Below are positions 1-7,010 of a stretch of DNA of 64,000 bases, piece after piece. Below the pieces are notes generated by a model. The model made no database searches, was not told the origin of the DNA, and saw only the letters and a list, made by a program, of their open reading frames with translations. The stretch comes from Streptomyces sp. NBC_00285. Lineage in GTDB: Bacteria; Actinomycetota; Actinomycetes; Streptomycetales; Streptomycetaceae. The stretch's first letter is position 1. Every line of letters starts with the position of its first letter. The position numbers and the translations under genes are program-made. The stretch covers positions 5,332,001 to 5,396,000 of the forward strand of contig NZ_CP108055.1 in assembly GCF_036174265.1 (NCBI RefSeq), given 5' to 3'.

Positions 1-816
1 GGACTCCGTGAAGGCCGGAAAGGGCGGGTGGTGCATGACGACGTACGAGTAGACGGTGCCCTCGCCACTCGCCTCGACGGTGTCCCAGTCGGGGCCGCCG
101 CATCGCGAGCAGCCCGGGAGCCAGGGGAAGCGCAGGGCGGCGCAGGCGGCGCAGCGCTGGATGAGGAGCCGACGCTGTCGTACGCCCTCCCAGAAACCGG
201 CGTTGTCGCGGTTGACGACGGGCCGGGGGCGGGGCGGGGCCTTCTTCCGCCGGGCGGGTGCGTACTTGAGGATGCGGAAGCGGTGGGTGCCGACGAGGGT
301 CCGGTCCACGCGGACGTCGGTGCGGGTGGTGACGAAGTGGCCCGTGCCGAGCTTGGTGGTCTTACGGGCCGAGACCGACTCGATGACGGAGTCGAAGGTG
401 ATCTCGTCGCCGGGACGCAGGGGACCGAGGTACTCCTGCTCGCAGTCCGTGGCGACGACCGAGGTGCAGCCGGACTCGTCGAGGAGGGCGAGGAGTTCGT
501 CGTACGCCGGGGAGCGGCCAGTGGTGTGCCCCGCCAGGCCGCCCATCGTCCAGACCTGGAGCATGGTGGGCGGGGCGATGGCGTCGGGGCCGGTGTAGGC
601 CGGGTTGGTGTCGCCCAGGGCCTCGCACCAGTGGCGGATCATAGGAGCGTTGACGGGGTCCTTGCCGGTGCCTGCGACGGCGGCGGGGAGTCCTTCGTAG
701 GCCTTGAGCCGGGCCGCCAGGTCGTCTTCGCCCACGGGTCCCACGGGTCCCACTGGTCCCACGGGGTCCATGTCGTCCACGCTGTCCGCAGGATCCGCGG
801 GGTCCACGGAGTTCAT
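1..816 (-). CDS. Bifunctional MaoC-like dehydratase N-terminal / DUF35 OB-fold protein (3' end outside window)
   Basis: The visible 272 codons begin at an ATG at 816 preceded by a GGGAGGGAG ribosome site. Residues about 35-190 look like a FAS1/MaoC hot-dog dehydratase N-terminal domain (HWCEALGDTNPAYTG, then APPTMLQVW). After a basic linker follows a DUF35-type zinc ribbon with two CxxC pairs (RCAACAALRFPWLPGCSRCG) and the start of an OB-fold. Fused proteins of this kind act on enoyl-CoA esters or bind acyl-CoA, as in ChsH1/ChsH2-like systems, and usually sit beside thiolase and acyl-CoA genes. Such partners would lie left of base 1. Residues 2-30 are a low-complexity DP/GPV repeat. Family assignment is firm; the substrate is unknown. 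Confidence 0.85.
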   Translation of the reverse strand, partial: MNSVDPADPADSVDDMDPVGPVGPVGPVGEDDLAARLKAYEGLPAAVAGTGKDPVNAPMIRHWCEALGDTNPAYTGPDAIAPPTMLQVWTMGGLAGHTTGRSPAYDELLALLDESGCTSVVATDCEQEYLGPLRPGDEITFDSVIESVSARKTTKLGTGHFVTTRTDVRVDRTLVGTHRFRILKYAPARRKKAPPRPRPVVNRDNAGFWEGVRQRRLLIQRCAACAALRFPWLPGCSRCGGPDWDTVEASGEGTVYSYVVMHHPPFPAFTES

Positions 817-845
817 GGGCGCTCGCTCCCTCCCTCGACGGGTTT

Positions 846-860
846 CTGACTGTCCGTCAG
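846..860. promoter_or_regulatory. Inverted repeat, possible TetR-type operator
   Basis: CTGAC-TGTCC-GTCAG is a 5-5-5 inverted repeat 30-44 bases upstream of the ATG at 816, where a repressor of the MaoC/DUF35 gene would bind. TetR regulators of acyl-CoA genes commonly use palindromes of this size. The regulator itself is not in the window, so the role is inferred. Confidence 0.35.
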
Positions 861-1119
861 ATATGACGGGATGTCAAGGTCGTCATCGGGTGCGCGAATA
901 CGCCGACACGCCTGCGCGGCGGCGCCGAAGCACCGCCGCGCGGACGTGTCACTCCCCTACGAGTCCCCTTGCGAGTCCCTCTGCAAGTCCCCTTACAAGT
1001 CCCCTCTCGTGAGCCCCCTGCGAGCCCCCCTTGAGCCCCCCTTCCCCGGGCAGCCCACCCCCGGGCAGCCCGTCCCCGTGAAGCCCGTCCCCCGTCGAGG
1101 TCCCGTCAGCCCTCGCGGA
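861..1119. repeat. Non-coding spacer with degenerate 12-bp repeats (961-1040)
   Basis: From 961 the motif GAGTCCCCTTGC recurs about every 12 bases in at least four degenerate copies (961, 973, 985, 997) and then decays into GAGCCCCCC units. No credible gene is seen on either strand between the start of the MaoC/DUF35 gene and the stop of the small secreted-protein gene. The repeat looks like slippage-derived low-complexity DNA. Confidence 0.5.
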
Positions 1120-1434
1120 TCACCACCACAGCGGGGTGAAGTTGACGGACGTGTTGCTGTTCCCCTGGTTGACAGCCGTGAACGCGGAGCCCTTGACCTG
1201 CGCGGTGTTGCTCTGGTTGGAGGCGCCGGAGCCGACGGCGTTCTGTTGCGTGGTGGACGAGTTACCGCTGTTGTCGTGCCCCACACCGCTGCCCACGATG
1301 CTCGCGACACCCGCGTTCGATCCGTCGTCCGCGACGCCACCGTTGTTCGCCGCCGCGACGCCGGTGAAGAGAGCGGCGGCGAGCGGGATGGCGGAGACGG
1401 CGGCGATGACGCGGGCGGTACGGATGCTTGCCAT
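1120..1434 (-). CDS. Small secreted Asn/Ser/Gly-rich protein
   Basis: This 104-residue protein starts at ATG 1434 behind a strong GGAGGA site. Residues 1-29 form a Sec signal peptide (two arginines near the N-terminus, hydrophobic core, cleavage probably after GVAAA). The mature 75 residues have no cysteine, are rich in Asn, Ser, Gly and Gln, and carry spaced Q/N motifs (TTQQNAVGSG, ASNQSNTAQV, TAVNQGNSNTSV) ending in FTPLWW. The Gln/Asn spacing recalls curlin- or rodlin-like amyloid surface proteins of aerial hyphae. This is resemblance in composition only: it is not a chaplin and does not clearly match RdlA/RdlB. A 16-bp palindrome lies in its leader. Confidence 0.75.
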   Translation of the reverse strand: MASIRTARVIAAVSAIPLAAALFTGVAAANNGGVADDGSNAGVASIVGSGVGHDNSGNSSTTQQNAVGSGASNQSNTAQVKGSAFTAVNQGNSNTSVNFTPLWW

Positions 1435-1782
1435 GGTGTTTCCTCCAGAACCCGGCATGTATGCCGGTAGTACGTCAAGTAAGGCTGTTCTCAAGGCAGT
1501 TGGCCGACCACCTCGGTGTTGTGCACGACGTCGCAGGACCAGAGTTGCCCACCGAATCCCCGGCGAACCAGAGCGGAAGGGGTTATTCCCCCTGAAGCGT
1601 GAGGACAAGTCGATAAACCCCTTTCGTGACTTCCGGGGCGAACCCGGGGCGACGAGGGCCCTTGATCATCAAGGGGGACACCGGGGGAAGCGTTTCGGCA
1701 GATTTCCGGCCAATCCCCCGACCTCGGCGAGTCGGGCCCACTCACCCTTCCTTTTTTCGAACACTCGTACGAACATAGAGGC
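1435..1782. promoter_or_regulatory. Divergent intergenic region with two palindromes
   Basis: This 348-base spacer separates the divergent secreted-protein and prim-pol genes. CCGGCATGTATGCCGG (1452-1467) is a 16-base inverted repeat 18 bases upstream of the minus-strand start; it could be an operator or a leader hairpin. CCCTTGATCATCAAGGG (1659-1675) is a second palindrome with a single central base. No reading frame here looks coding. Confidence 0.45.
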
Positions 1783-2667
1783 ATGGCCACCACAGACCGG
1801 CAGGCCACGACGCTGGCCCTCGCACACGCCCTGTCAGCCGCCGAGCGCGGACTGGCCGTCATCCCCCTGTCCCGGACCAAGCTCCCGGCCCTGCGCTCCC
1901 CCCACCGCGACGACAACCCCGAAGGCCCTCCGGCACCGCCCTGCCACGGCGAGTGCGGCCGCTTCGGCCACGGGGTCTACGACGCCTCGACCGACCCCGT
2001 CCGCATCCGCGAGCTCTTCGCCGCCGCCCCCTGGGCGACGGGCTACGGCATCGCGTGCGGCCTGCCGCCCCACCATCTGATCGGCATCGACCTGGACACC
2101 AAGACGGGCACGGACTCCTCGGCGGCCCTGCGCGAACTGGCCCTGCGCCACCTCTTCACGATCCCCGACACGGTCGTCGTACTGACCCCGAGCGGCGGCC
2201 GCCACCTGTGGCTGACCGGCCCTCCCGACGCCGCCGTCCCCAACTCGGCGGGCCGCCTGGCCCCCGGCATCGACATCCGGGGCGCCGGCGGCTACCTCGT
2301 CGGCCCCGGCTCGGCGACCGACCACGGCGTCTACGCCACGGCCCCGGGCACCGCCCACCTGGCCCCCGCGGCCTGCCCGCCCTCCCTGCTCCGTCTGCTC
2401 CTGCCACCACCGCGCCCCACCCACCCCGCGACCCACCCCTCGGCCGGCGACCACGGCCAGGGCCTGGTCCAGTTCGTCCTCGCCGCCCACGAGGGCCAGC
2501 GCAACACCCGCCTGTTCTGGGCCGCGTGCCGCGCCTACGAGAACGGCATCGGCCCCGCGCTGGTCGCCCCCCTGGTGGACGCGGCCCTCAACACGGGGCT
2601 CACGGAACGGGAGGCCCGGGCGACGATCGCGTCGGCGGCGCGGATGTCGGGGTACCGGGCGCCGTGA
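1783..2667 (+). CDS. Bifunctional DNA primase/polymerase (prim-pol) domain protein
   Basis: This 294-residue protein has a single AEP-type prim-pol domain. The catalytic acidic pair is visible as GIDLDTKTG (Asp103-x-Asp105), and the nucleotide-binding SxH-type motif as TPSGGRHLW (His141). A Cys-rich segment (CHGECGRFGHG, residues 54-64) is typical of actinobacterial members. Prim-pol domains make primers or extend DNA and are common in plasmid and integrative-element replication proteins. Here the domain stands alone with no helicase domain, and homologues are widespread in Streptomyces cores with no fixed role. A paralogue lacking these motifs lies at 12356-13021. Confidence 0.88.
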   Translation: MATTDRQATTLALAHALSAAERGLAVIPLSRTKLPALRSPHRDDNPEGPPAPPCHGECGRFGHGVYDASTDPVRIRELFAAAPWATGYGIACGLPPHHLIGIDLDTKTGTDSSAALRELALRHLFTIPDTVVVLTPSGGRHLWLTGPPDAAVPNSAGRLAPGIDIRGAGGYLVGPGSATDHGVYATAPGTAHLAPAACPPSLLRLLLPPPRPTHPATHPSAGDHGQGLVQFVLAAHEGQRNTRLFWAACRAYENGIGPALVAPLVDAALNTGLTEREARATIASAARMSGYRAP

Positions 2668-2730
2668 GGGAGTTGGAGCCTCGGGGGCGTGGGGCGGGGC
2701 GCTGGTGAGCGGGAGGAGGAGGCTGCCGTG

Positions 2731-3576
2731 TTACTCGGCCGAACCCCACTTCGGGCAGTGTTCGGTCAGCCACTTCGCCGCGTACGCCACCGCCGGAGCC
2801 AGGTCGAACAGGCGGCTGTCAGCGGCGCCCACCCTGCCCCGGGCCACCGGACGTTCCGACAGTGACTCGTACGCGTCGCCCAGCGCCGGGAAGTCCGACG
2901 CGTCGAAGTCCACGTCCACGTAACGGTGCCAGCGCCGCCCCGAGCCGTCGGCGACCGCACAACCGTACTGGCGGCTGCCCTGGCCCGGCACCCGGTACTC
3001 GGCCAGGTGGAAGGCCGTGCAGACGGAGTAGCCGACGCCCAACAGCAGGACGCGGGCGTCCAGTTCCTCCAGCCGGGCGAGCGGGGACTCCTCACCCAGG
3101 TGACAGTTCAGGGCGTGTCCGTCGGTGATCCGCGCGGCGGCCGGCCCCAGCGCGGCGAACGAACTCTGCGGATGGCTGCTGCGCACCGCGCCGGGCCGGG
3201 TGCGGACCTCCTCCGGCAGCACGCCGACGCCGTAGCTCGGGGTCCGCTCCGGATCGAACGCGGGCAGCGTCTCCCGCAGCCGGGCCCATTGCGCCACCGG
3301 CACGGAACGACCACGGGTGACGGGCCAGCGGGACGGGTCGGAGTTGTCGGGGGTCTGGGTGTAGACGACGAGGGTGCCGTCCATGCCGACCGTGTCCAGC
3401 AGCGAGTCGACGACCGCCGGGACCGCGCCGCGCACCTGCCCGACGGCGCTCAGGGACGCGTGCACCAGCACGGTGTCACCGGACCGGATCCCCAACACCC
3501 TTAGCTGAGCGGCGAGTTCGTCGGTATCGAGCAGAGACCCGGGAGTCTCGGCGAGTCGGACGGCACGGCTGGTCAA
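2731..3576 (-). CDS. Aminoglycoside N(3)-acetyltransferase family protein
   Basis: The preferred start is TTG at 3576, behind GGGAG, giving 281 residues, the usual size of the AAC(3) family. An upstream GTG at 3720 would add 48 unstructured residues. Family features: an N-terminal GDTVLVHASLSAVGQ segment, GTLVVYTQTP, SSHPQSSFAALGP with the catalytic-region His, and CHLGEESPLARL. Members transfer acetyl from acetyl-CoA to the 3-amino group of 2-deoxystreptamine drugs, but many Streptomyces copies are uncharacterised (FrbF/AAC(3)-like) and may act on other amines. It is divergent from the SLATT gene and has no biosynthetic neighbours. Family is secure; drug resistance is not shown. Confidence 0.85.
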   Translation of the reverse strand: MTSRAVRLAETPGSLLDTDELAAQLRVLGIRSGDTVLVHASLSAVGQVRGAVPAVVDSLLDTVGMDGTLVVYTQTPDNSDPSRWPVTRGRSVPVAQWARLRETLPAFDPERTPSYGVGVLPEEVRTRPGAVRSSHPQSSFAALGPAAARITDGHALNCHLGEESPLARLEELDARVLLLGVGYSVCTAFHLAEYRVPGQGSRQYGCAVADGSGRRWHRYVDVDFDASDFPALGDAYESLSERPVARGRVGAADSRLFDLAPAVAYAAKWLTEHCPKWGSAE

Positions 3577-3959
3577 CGCAGCGCTCCCTGAAGATGTCGG
3601 TGGCTCTGTACGGGTCGTCGCATGAGATGTCCGTGATCCGGTCCGGGCGTTCGCATCGTGCGTCGGACCAAGGGTCGGCGGCATCTCCAGAACGACGTCG
3701 ATGCGTCTGTGGTCACCCACCGGGAACGTGAGATGCCCCGACCCGAAGTCCTGCTCGGCGGTGAGCGTAGCCGCGCGGAGGTCCCGCCGGGCATCGTCCT
3801 CACCATCAGACCGCGGTCCGACGGGTCACGGAAGGGGTGGTGCCGCGCGGTTCTCGTTTCGACTCCGGCCTCAAGTCCTCGCCGGACACGCGGTGTTGGC
3901 ACCCGCACGACTCCACGTCACCATGAGTCTTCCCCTCTTCATCGCGAGGTGACCCGTTC
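3577..3959. other. Divergent spacer, no clear gene
   Basis: This 383-base stretch separates the acetyltransferase start and the SLATT gene start. Short open frames exist on both strands but none has a convincing ribosome site or recognisable domain. One minus-strand frame (about 3660-3790) is open directly upstream of and in frame with the acetyltransferase and could be a decayed N-terminal extension. It should hold promoters for both flanking genes. Confidence 0.4.
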
Positions 3960-4961
3960 ATGGCGGCAACCACATCCGGGCACAACGTTCCAGGGCCGCG
4001 CGCGACGATTGGGAACGACGACCTGCCGCCGTTGTTCCGTTCCAACGACCAGTGGGCCATGAACCGTCAGAGCGAGGCGTTCCGCGCCACCATGACCCAG
4101 CTGGCGCTCCTGCTCGTGGCAACCGTCTTCGCCACCCTCGCCGACCACTTCGACAGCCACGTCCTCACGGCCCTGTCCGCCCTGCTCTACGGGCTCACCG
4201 TGGTCACCGGCGTCGTCATCCAGCGCCGCCGGGCCCGCGCCCACTGGCAGGCGCACCGCGACGCCGCCGAGACCGTCAAGTCGCTGGCGTGGCAGTACAT
4301 GGTGCACGGCGGGCCGTTCCACTCCCGGGTACCCGACGCCGACGGGCTGTTCAAACAGCAACTGGAGGAACACCTGCGGTCGTTACGGCGCATAGGGTGG
4401 CAGGAGCCTTCCTCAGGCCCCGGAACCGCCCCGGCCCTCGCTCCCGCCCCCGTCCGGAACACCCTGTGGGACCCGGCCGGCCGTCACGAGGCGGACGATC
4501 CGCGCCACCCGCAGATCACCCGCGCGATGCGGGCGGTACGCGACAAGCCCTTCACCGTCCGCAAGGACATCTACCTGCGGGACCGCGTCCTCGACCAACT
4601 CGGCTGGTACGGCGGCCGGGCCGTCCAGGCACGCCGGTCCGCCGCTCTCTGGTCGGCGCTGACCGCACTGCTGACCCTGCTGGCCCTGGCCGCCGCGGTG
4701 TTCCGGAGCACCGGTGTCCTCTCCGGCTGGGACCTCAGCGGCCTGCTCGCCGCCTCAGCAGCGACCGGCGTCGCCTGGCTGGAGACCCGACGCCACCACC
4801 CGCTCTCCTACGCGCACACGCTCGTACGAGAGGGACTGGAGACCCAGCGGGCGGCGCTGGCCCAGAGCGTCACCGAGGAACGTTGGCCCGAGGCCGTGTC
4901 CGACACGGAACACCTGATGCTGCCGCAGCACACCGACTGGCTCGCACGCTTCGGCGGCTGA
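3960..4961 (+). CDS. SLATT / DUF4231-type tandem two-TM effector-like protein
   Basis: This 333-residue protein starts at ATG 3960 behind GAGGTGA. Two transmembrane hairpins are visible, residues about 42-80 and about 225-275, each followed by an amphipathic charged stretch (QRRRARAHWQAHRDAAETVK after the first, TRRHHPLSYAHTLVREGLET after the second). This is the layout of tandem SLATT domains. SLATT proteins were predicted by comparative genomics to be membrane pore effectors gated by nucleotide signals from SMODS or SLOG partners. Here a SLOG-fold gene lies 26 bases away in convergent orientation. Effector function is inferred from the family, not seen. Confidence 0.75.
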   Translation: MAATTSGHNVPGPRATIGNDDLPPLFRSNDQWAMNRQSEAFRATMTQLALLLVATVFATLADHFDSHVLTALSALLYGLTVVTGVVIQRRRARAHWQAHRDAAETVKSLAWQYMVHGGPFHSRVPDADGLFKQQLEEHLRSLRRIGWQEPSSGPGTAPALAPAPVRNTLWDPAGRHEADDPRHPQITRAMRAVRDKPFTVRKDIYLRDRVLDQLGWYGGRAVQARRSAALWSALTALLTLLALAAAVFRSTGVLSGWDLSGLLAASAATGVAWLETRRHHPLSYAHTLVREGLETQRAALAQSVTEERWPEAVSDTEHLMLPQHTDWLARFGG

Positions 4962-4987
4962 ACCGCCGTGCAGGGGCCCCGGCCGGG

Positions 4988-5590
4988 TCAGGGGCGTCGC
5001 GCGCCAGGTCGCCACAGCACCTTCACCGGTACGCCCACCCGACTCGCGTACGCCACGATGTCCGCGGTGCCCCCCTGCCCCCGCGCGGGCTCACCGTCCC
5101 ATACGGCGACCAGCCGGTCCGTGTGGTCCACGATCCAGTGCCCGGCCGCCAGGTACGCCTCCTCCCGGGTCCGCTCGACCGGCAGGTCGACCCGGTCCGC
5201 GCAGGCGAGCAGCAGGCGGCGGAACGCGGCACGGGTCTCCTGTCCGCCCAGGTGGCGTTCGTAGTCCATGCCGGGGATGACCGCGGTGAGGGGAATCCCG
5301 TTCCGCAGCGCGAGGTCGGCGAAGAGCTGGTCGGCGCCGGCGGCCAGGGCGCTGAACGCCTCGACGGGACCGCCCGCGGCCTGGCTCGCGAACTCGTCGA
5401 GGATCCCCGCCCGCACGCACTCCACCACCGGTTCGGGGATGTCCCGGTGACCGGTGACTCCGATCCGAGTCGTACGCTCCACGCTCTCCGCCACCCCCGT
5501 GAGAACCGGCCGGACGCCCTGCTCCCTACCCAGTCCCGACACCGAAGCCACACATCGCCGCCACCCCGGCCACCCGAAAGGGGCGCCCAC
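4988..5590 (-). CDS. SLOG-fold (Rossmannoid nucleotide-binding) protein
   Basis: This 200-residue protein has a GTG start at 5590 with GAGG five bases upstream; the domain begins near residue 41, so a shorter product is possible. SLOG hallmarks are an N-terminal strand-loop IGVTGHRDI, a middle SALAAGADQLFADLAL, and a C-terminal DRLVAVWDGEPARGQGGTAD that would clasp a nucleotide or ADP-ribose-like ligand. SLOG domains are proposed to sense or make nucleotide signals for linked effectors, very often SLATT proteins as here. The two genes converge, so they are not one transcript. Homologues are also common as stand-alone genes in actinomycetes. Confidence 0.75.
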   Translation of the reverse strand: MGAPFGWPGWRRCVASVSGLGREQGVRPVLTGVAESVERTTRIGVTGHRDIPEPVVECVRAGILDEFASQAAGGPVEAFSALAAGADQLFADLALRNGIPLTAVIPGMDYERHLGGQETRAAFRRLLLACADRVDLPVERTREEAYLAAGHWIVDHTDRLVAVWDGEPARGQGGTADIVAYASRVGVPVKVLWRPGARRP

Positions 5591-5679
5591 TGCAACCTCG
5601 GGCGCGGGATCGGCCCGGCACCGGGATGGAAGACCGGGCGGGCGGCAGGCCGAGGACCGTGACGAGGGATGATCCGCTC

Positions 5680-5799
5680 ATGCGCATACGACGAGAGGTT
5701 CGCCGGCTCTTGTGGGGGCTGTGGCTTGCGTGTCTGGTGTTCTCCGTCTGGTTCGTCGCGGAAGTGATCACGCTGTTCCTGCAGGCCGAGTCCTGGTGA
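5680..5799 (+). CDS. Possible 39-aa single-pass membrane peptide
   Basis: An ATG at 5680 opens a 39-codon frame: a basic N-terminus (MRIRREVRR), one hydrophobic Trp-rich span of about 22 residues (LLWGLWLACLVFSVWFVAEV) and a short polar tail. The preceding GAGGGATGATCCGCTC offers a GAGGGATGA ribosome site. It is divergent from the SLOG gene. Charge and length resemble many small bacterial membrane peptides, including type I toxin-like ones, but no family is recognised. It could be chance. Confidence 0.4.
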   Translation: MRIRREVRRLLWGLWLACLVFSVWFVAEVITLFLQAESW

Positions 5800-5899
5800 T
5801 GATGCGGCAGGGTGTCGTGCCCTTGCCGCGCCCGATCGACCGCCGGCGCACATGAGAACGGCCCCCGACCGATTCACCTGGTCAGGGGCCGTTCACCTG

Positions 5900-5986
5900 C
5901 GGTGGGTGTGGGATTTGAACCCACGGTCACATCGCTGCGACGACGGTTTTCAAGACCGTTCCCTTAGGCCGCTCGGGCAACCCACC
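5900..5986 (-). tRNA. tRNA-Ser (anticodon UGA)
   Basis: An 87-base cloverleaf with acceptor arms GGTGGGT/ACCCACC, anticodon loop CTTGAAA (UGA), the long variable arm of a class II tRNA, T-arm GTGGGTTCAAATCCCAC and discriminator G. CCA is not encoded. It reads UCA/UCG-type serine codons. Confidence 0.95.
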
Positions 5987-6354
5987 CGCGCACCCGCCCA
6001 CCAGGGGCGGAGCGGGTACAGCGTACCGGCTCCCGACTTTCGCAGCGGCCGTGGCCCACACGGGGCCCACTGGCTCTGTTCCGCGGCCCACACCCACTGC
6101 GCCGAGCATCAGCACCCTGTCCGCGGCCCCAGGCCGACGCGGGTGGGCCCGGGGCTGCCCCGACGCGTGGCGGGCGGCATCAACCCCGGTTCCGTGGAAC
6201 CGAGTTGTTCATGTCACGGGATTGCGACGGCGTTGTATTGGATCAAGGACCGACGCAACTGCTCGTGTCCCGGCTCTCTCATAGTGATCGAACACCTGCT
6301 GAGGAACCAACCCCGCTCAGCGCCAACCAACCGAATACTCAGGTGAATTGACCC
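5987..6354. other. Spacer between tRNA-Ser and lipoprotein gene
   Basis: These 368 bases separate a leftward tRNA from a rightward lipoprotein gene and must hold both promoters. An A/T-richer patch near 6215-6310 (GTTGTATTGGATCAAGG and CTCATAGTGATCG) is the likely promoter zone for the lipoprotein. No gene is supported. Confidence 0.4.
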
Positions 6355-6921
6355 ATGATCCGCAACCGCCGCAAGGCCTTCCTCGTCTCTGCCGCGTTCC
6401 TGGGCAGCACTCTGCTGATGACGGCGTGCGACCCGAGCAGCAACGCCGCCGACAAGGCTGGCACGGCCTCTGCGACGGCGACGACGAACAAGTCCGACGC
6501 CAAGGGTGTCAGCGACACCTCCACGCCCGCCGCCGACTCCGACTCCGGGAGCACGCCCGGTAGTGGCACCTCCGGCGGCGGCAGCACGCCCGGCTCCGGG
6601 GAGTCCGTCACGGGAGGCACCAGCAAGGGCAAGAGCGTCACCGGCACCTGGTACGGCATCGTGCGGTACGTGGCGCCCGGCAAGTACCTGGTCGACGGCC
6701 CCGCGGCCAAGGGATCCGGCGGTGAGCAGCAGATCTTCTGGCTCGCCGAGGACACCGTGATCCTGGGCGGGGGCCAGATCTGCGGCACCGCCGGCTCGAA
6801 GGTGGACGCCCCGTGCGAGGAGGCCGACCTGGAGAAGGCCGCCAAGAAGGGTGTGGAGGCCGAGGTCCAGCTCAAGGACGGCATCGCCACCCAGATCACC
6901 GACGGTGCGCTGATCCGGTAG
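6355..6921 (+). CDS. Secreted lipoprotein, unknown function
   Basis: The 188-residue product starts MIRNRRKAFLVSAAFLGS and has a lipobox LMTAC with Cys25 as the lipidated residue. Residues 26-95 are a Ser/Thr/Gly/Pro linker of the kind that spans the cell wall. A compact domain (about 97-188) begins TGTWYGIVRYVAPGKYLV and holds a Cys pair (QICGTAG, APCEEAD) that could form a disulfide. It matches a Streptomyces-restricted lipoprotein type whose job is not known to me. It ends in a strong shared terminator. Confidence 0.8.
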   Translation: MIRNRRKAFLVSAAFLGSTLLMTACDPSSNAADKAGTASATATTNKSDAKGVSDTSTPAADSDSGSTPGSGTSGGGSTPGSGESVTGGTSKGKSVTGTWYGIVRYVAPGKYLVDGPAAKGSGGEQQIFWLAEDTVILGGGQICGTAGSKVDAPCEEADLEKAAKKGVEAEVQLKDGIATQITDGALIR

Positions 6922-6934
6922 CTCGCGACGAGCA

Positions 6935-6977
6935 GAGGCGGTCTTGCCGGAAGCCTGGCTTCCGGCAAGACCGCCTC
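6935..6977. terminator. Bidirectional terminator
   Basis: A near-perfect hairpin with a 21-base stem (GAGGCGGTCTTGCC... paired with ...GGCAAGACCGCCTC) sits between the convergent lipoprotein and protease stops. Confidence 0.9.
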
Positions 6978-7010
6978 ATTCGGTGACGGGTCAGGGTGTG
7001 CGCGTGCCGG

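Noticed and set aside
3577..3720. 48-residue N-terminal extension of the AAC(3)-like protein
   Set aside because: The TTG at 3576 has a GGGAG site and yields normal family length; the extension has no conserved content.
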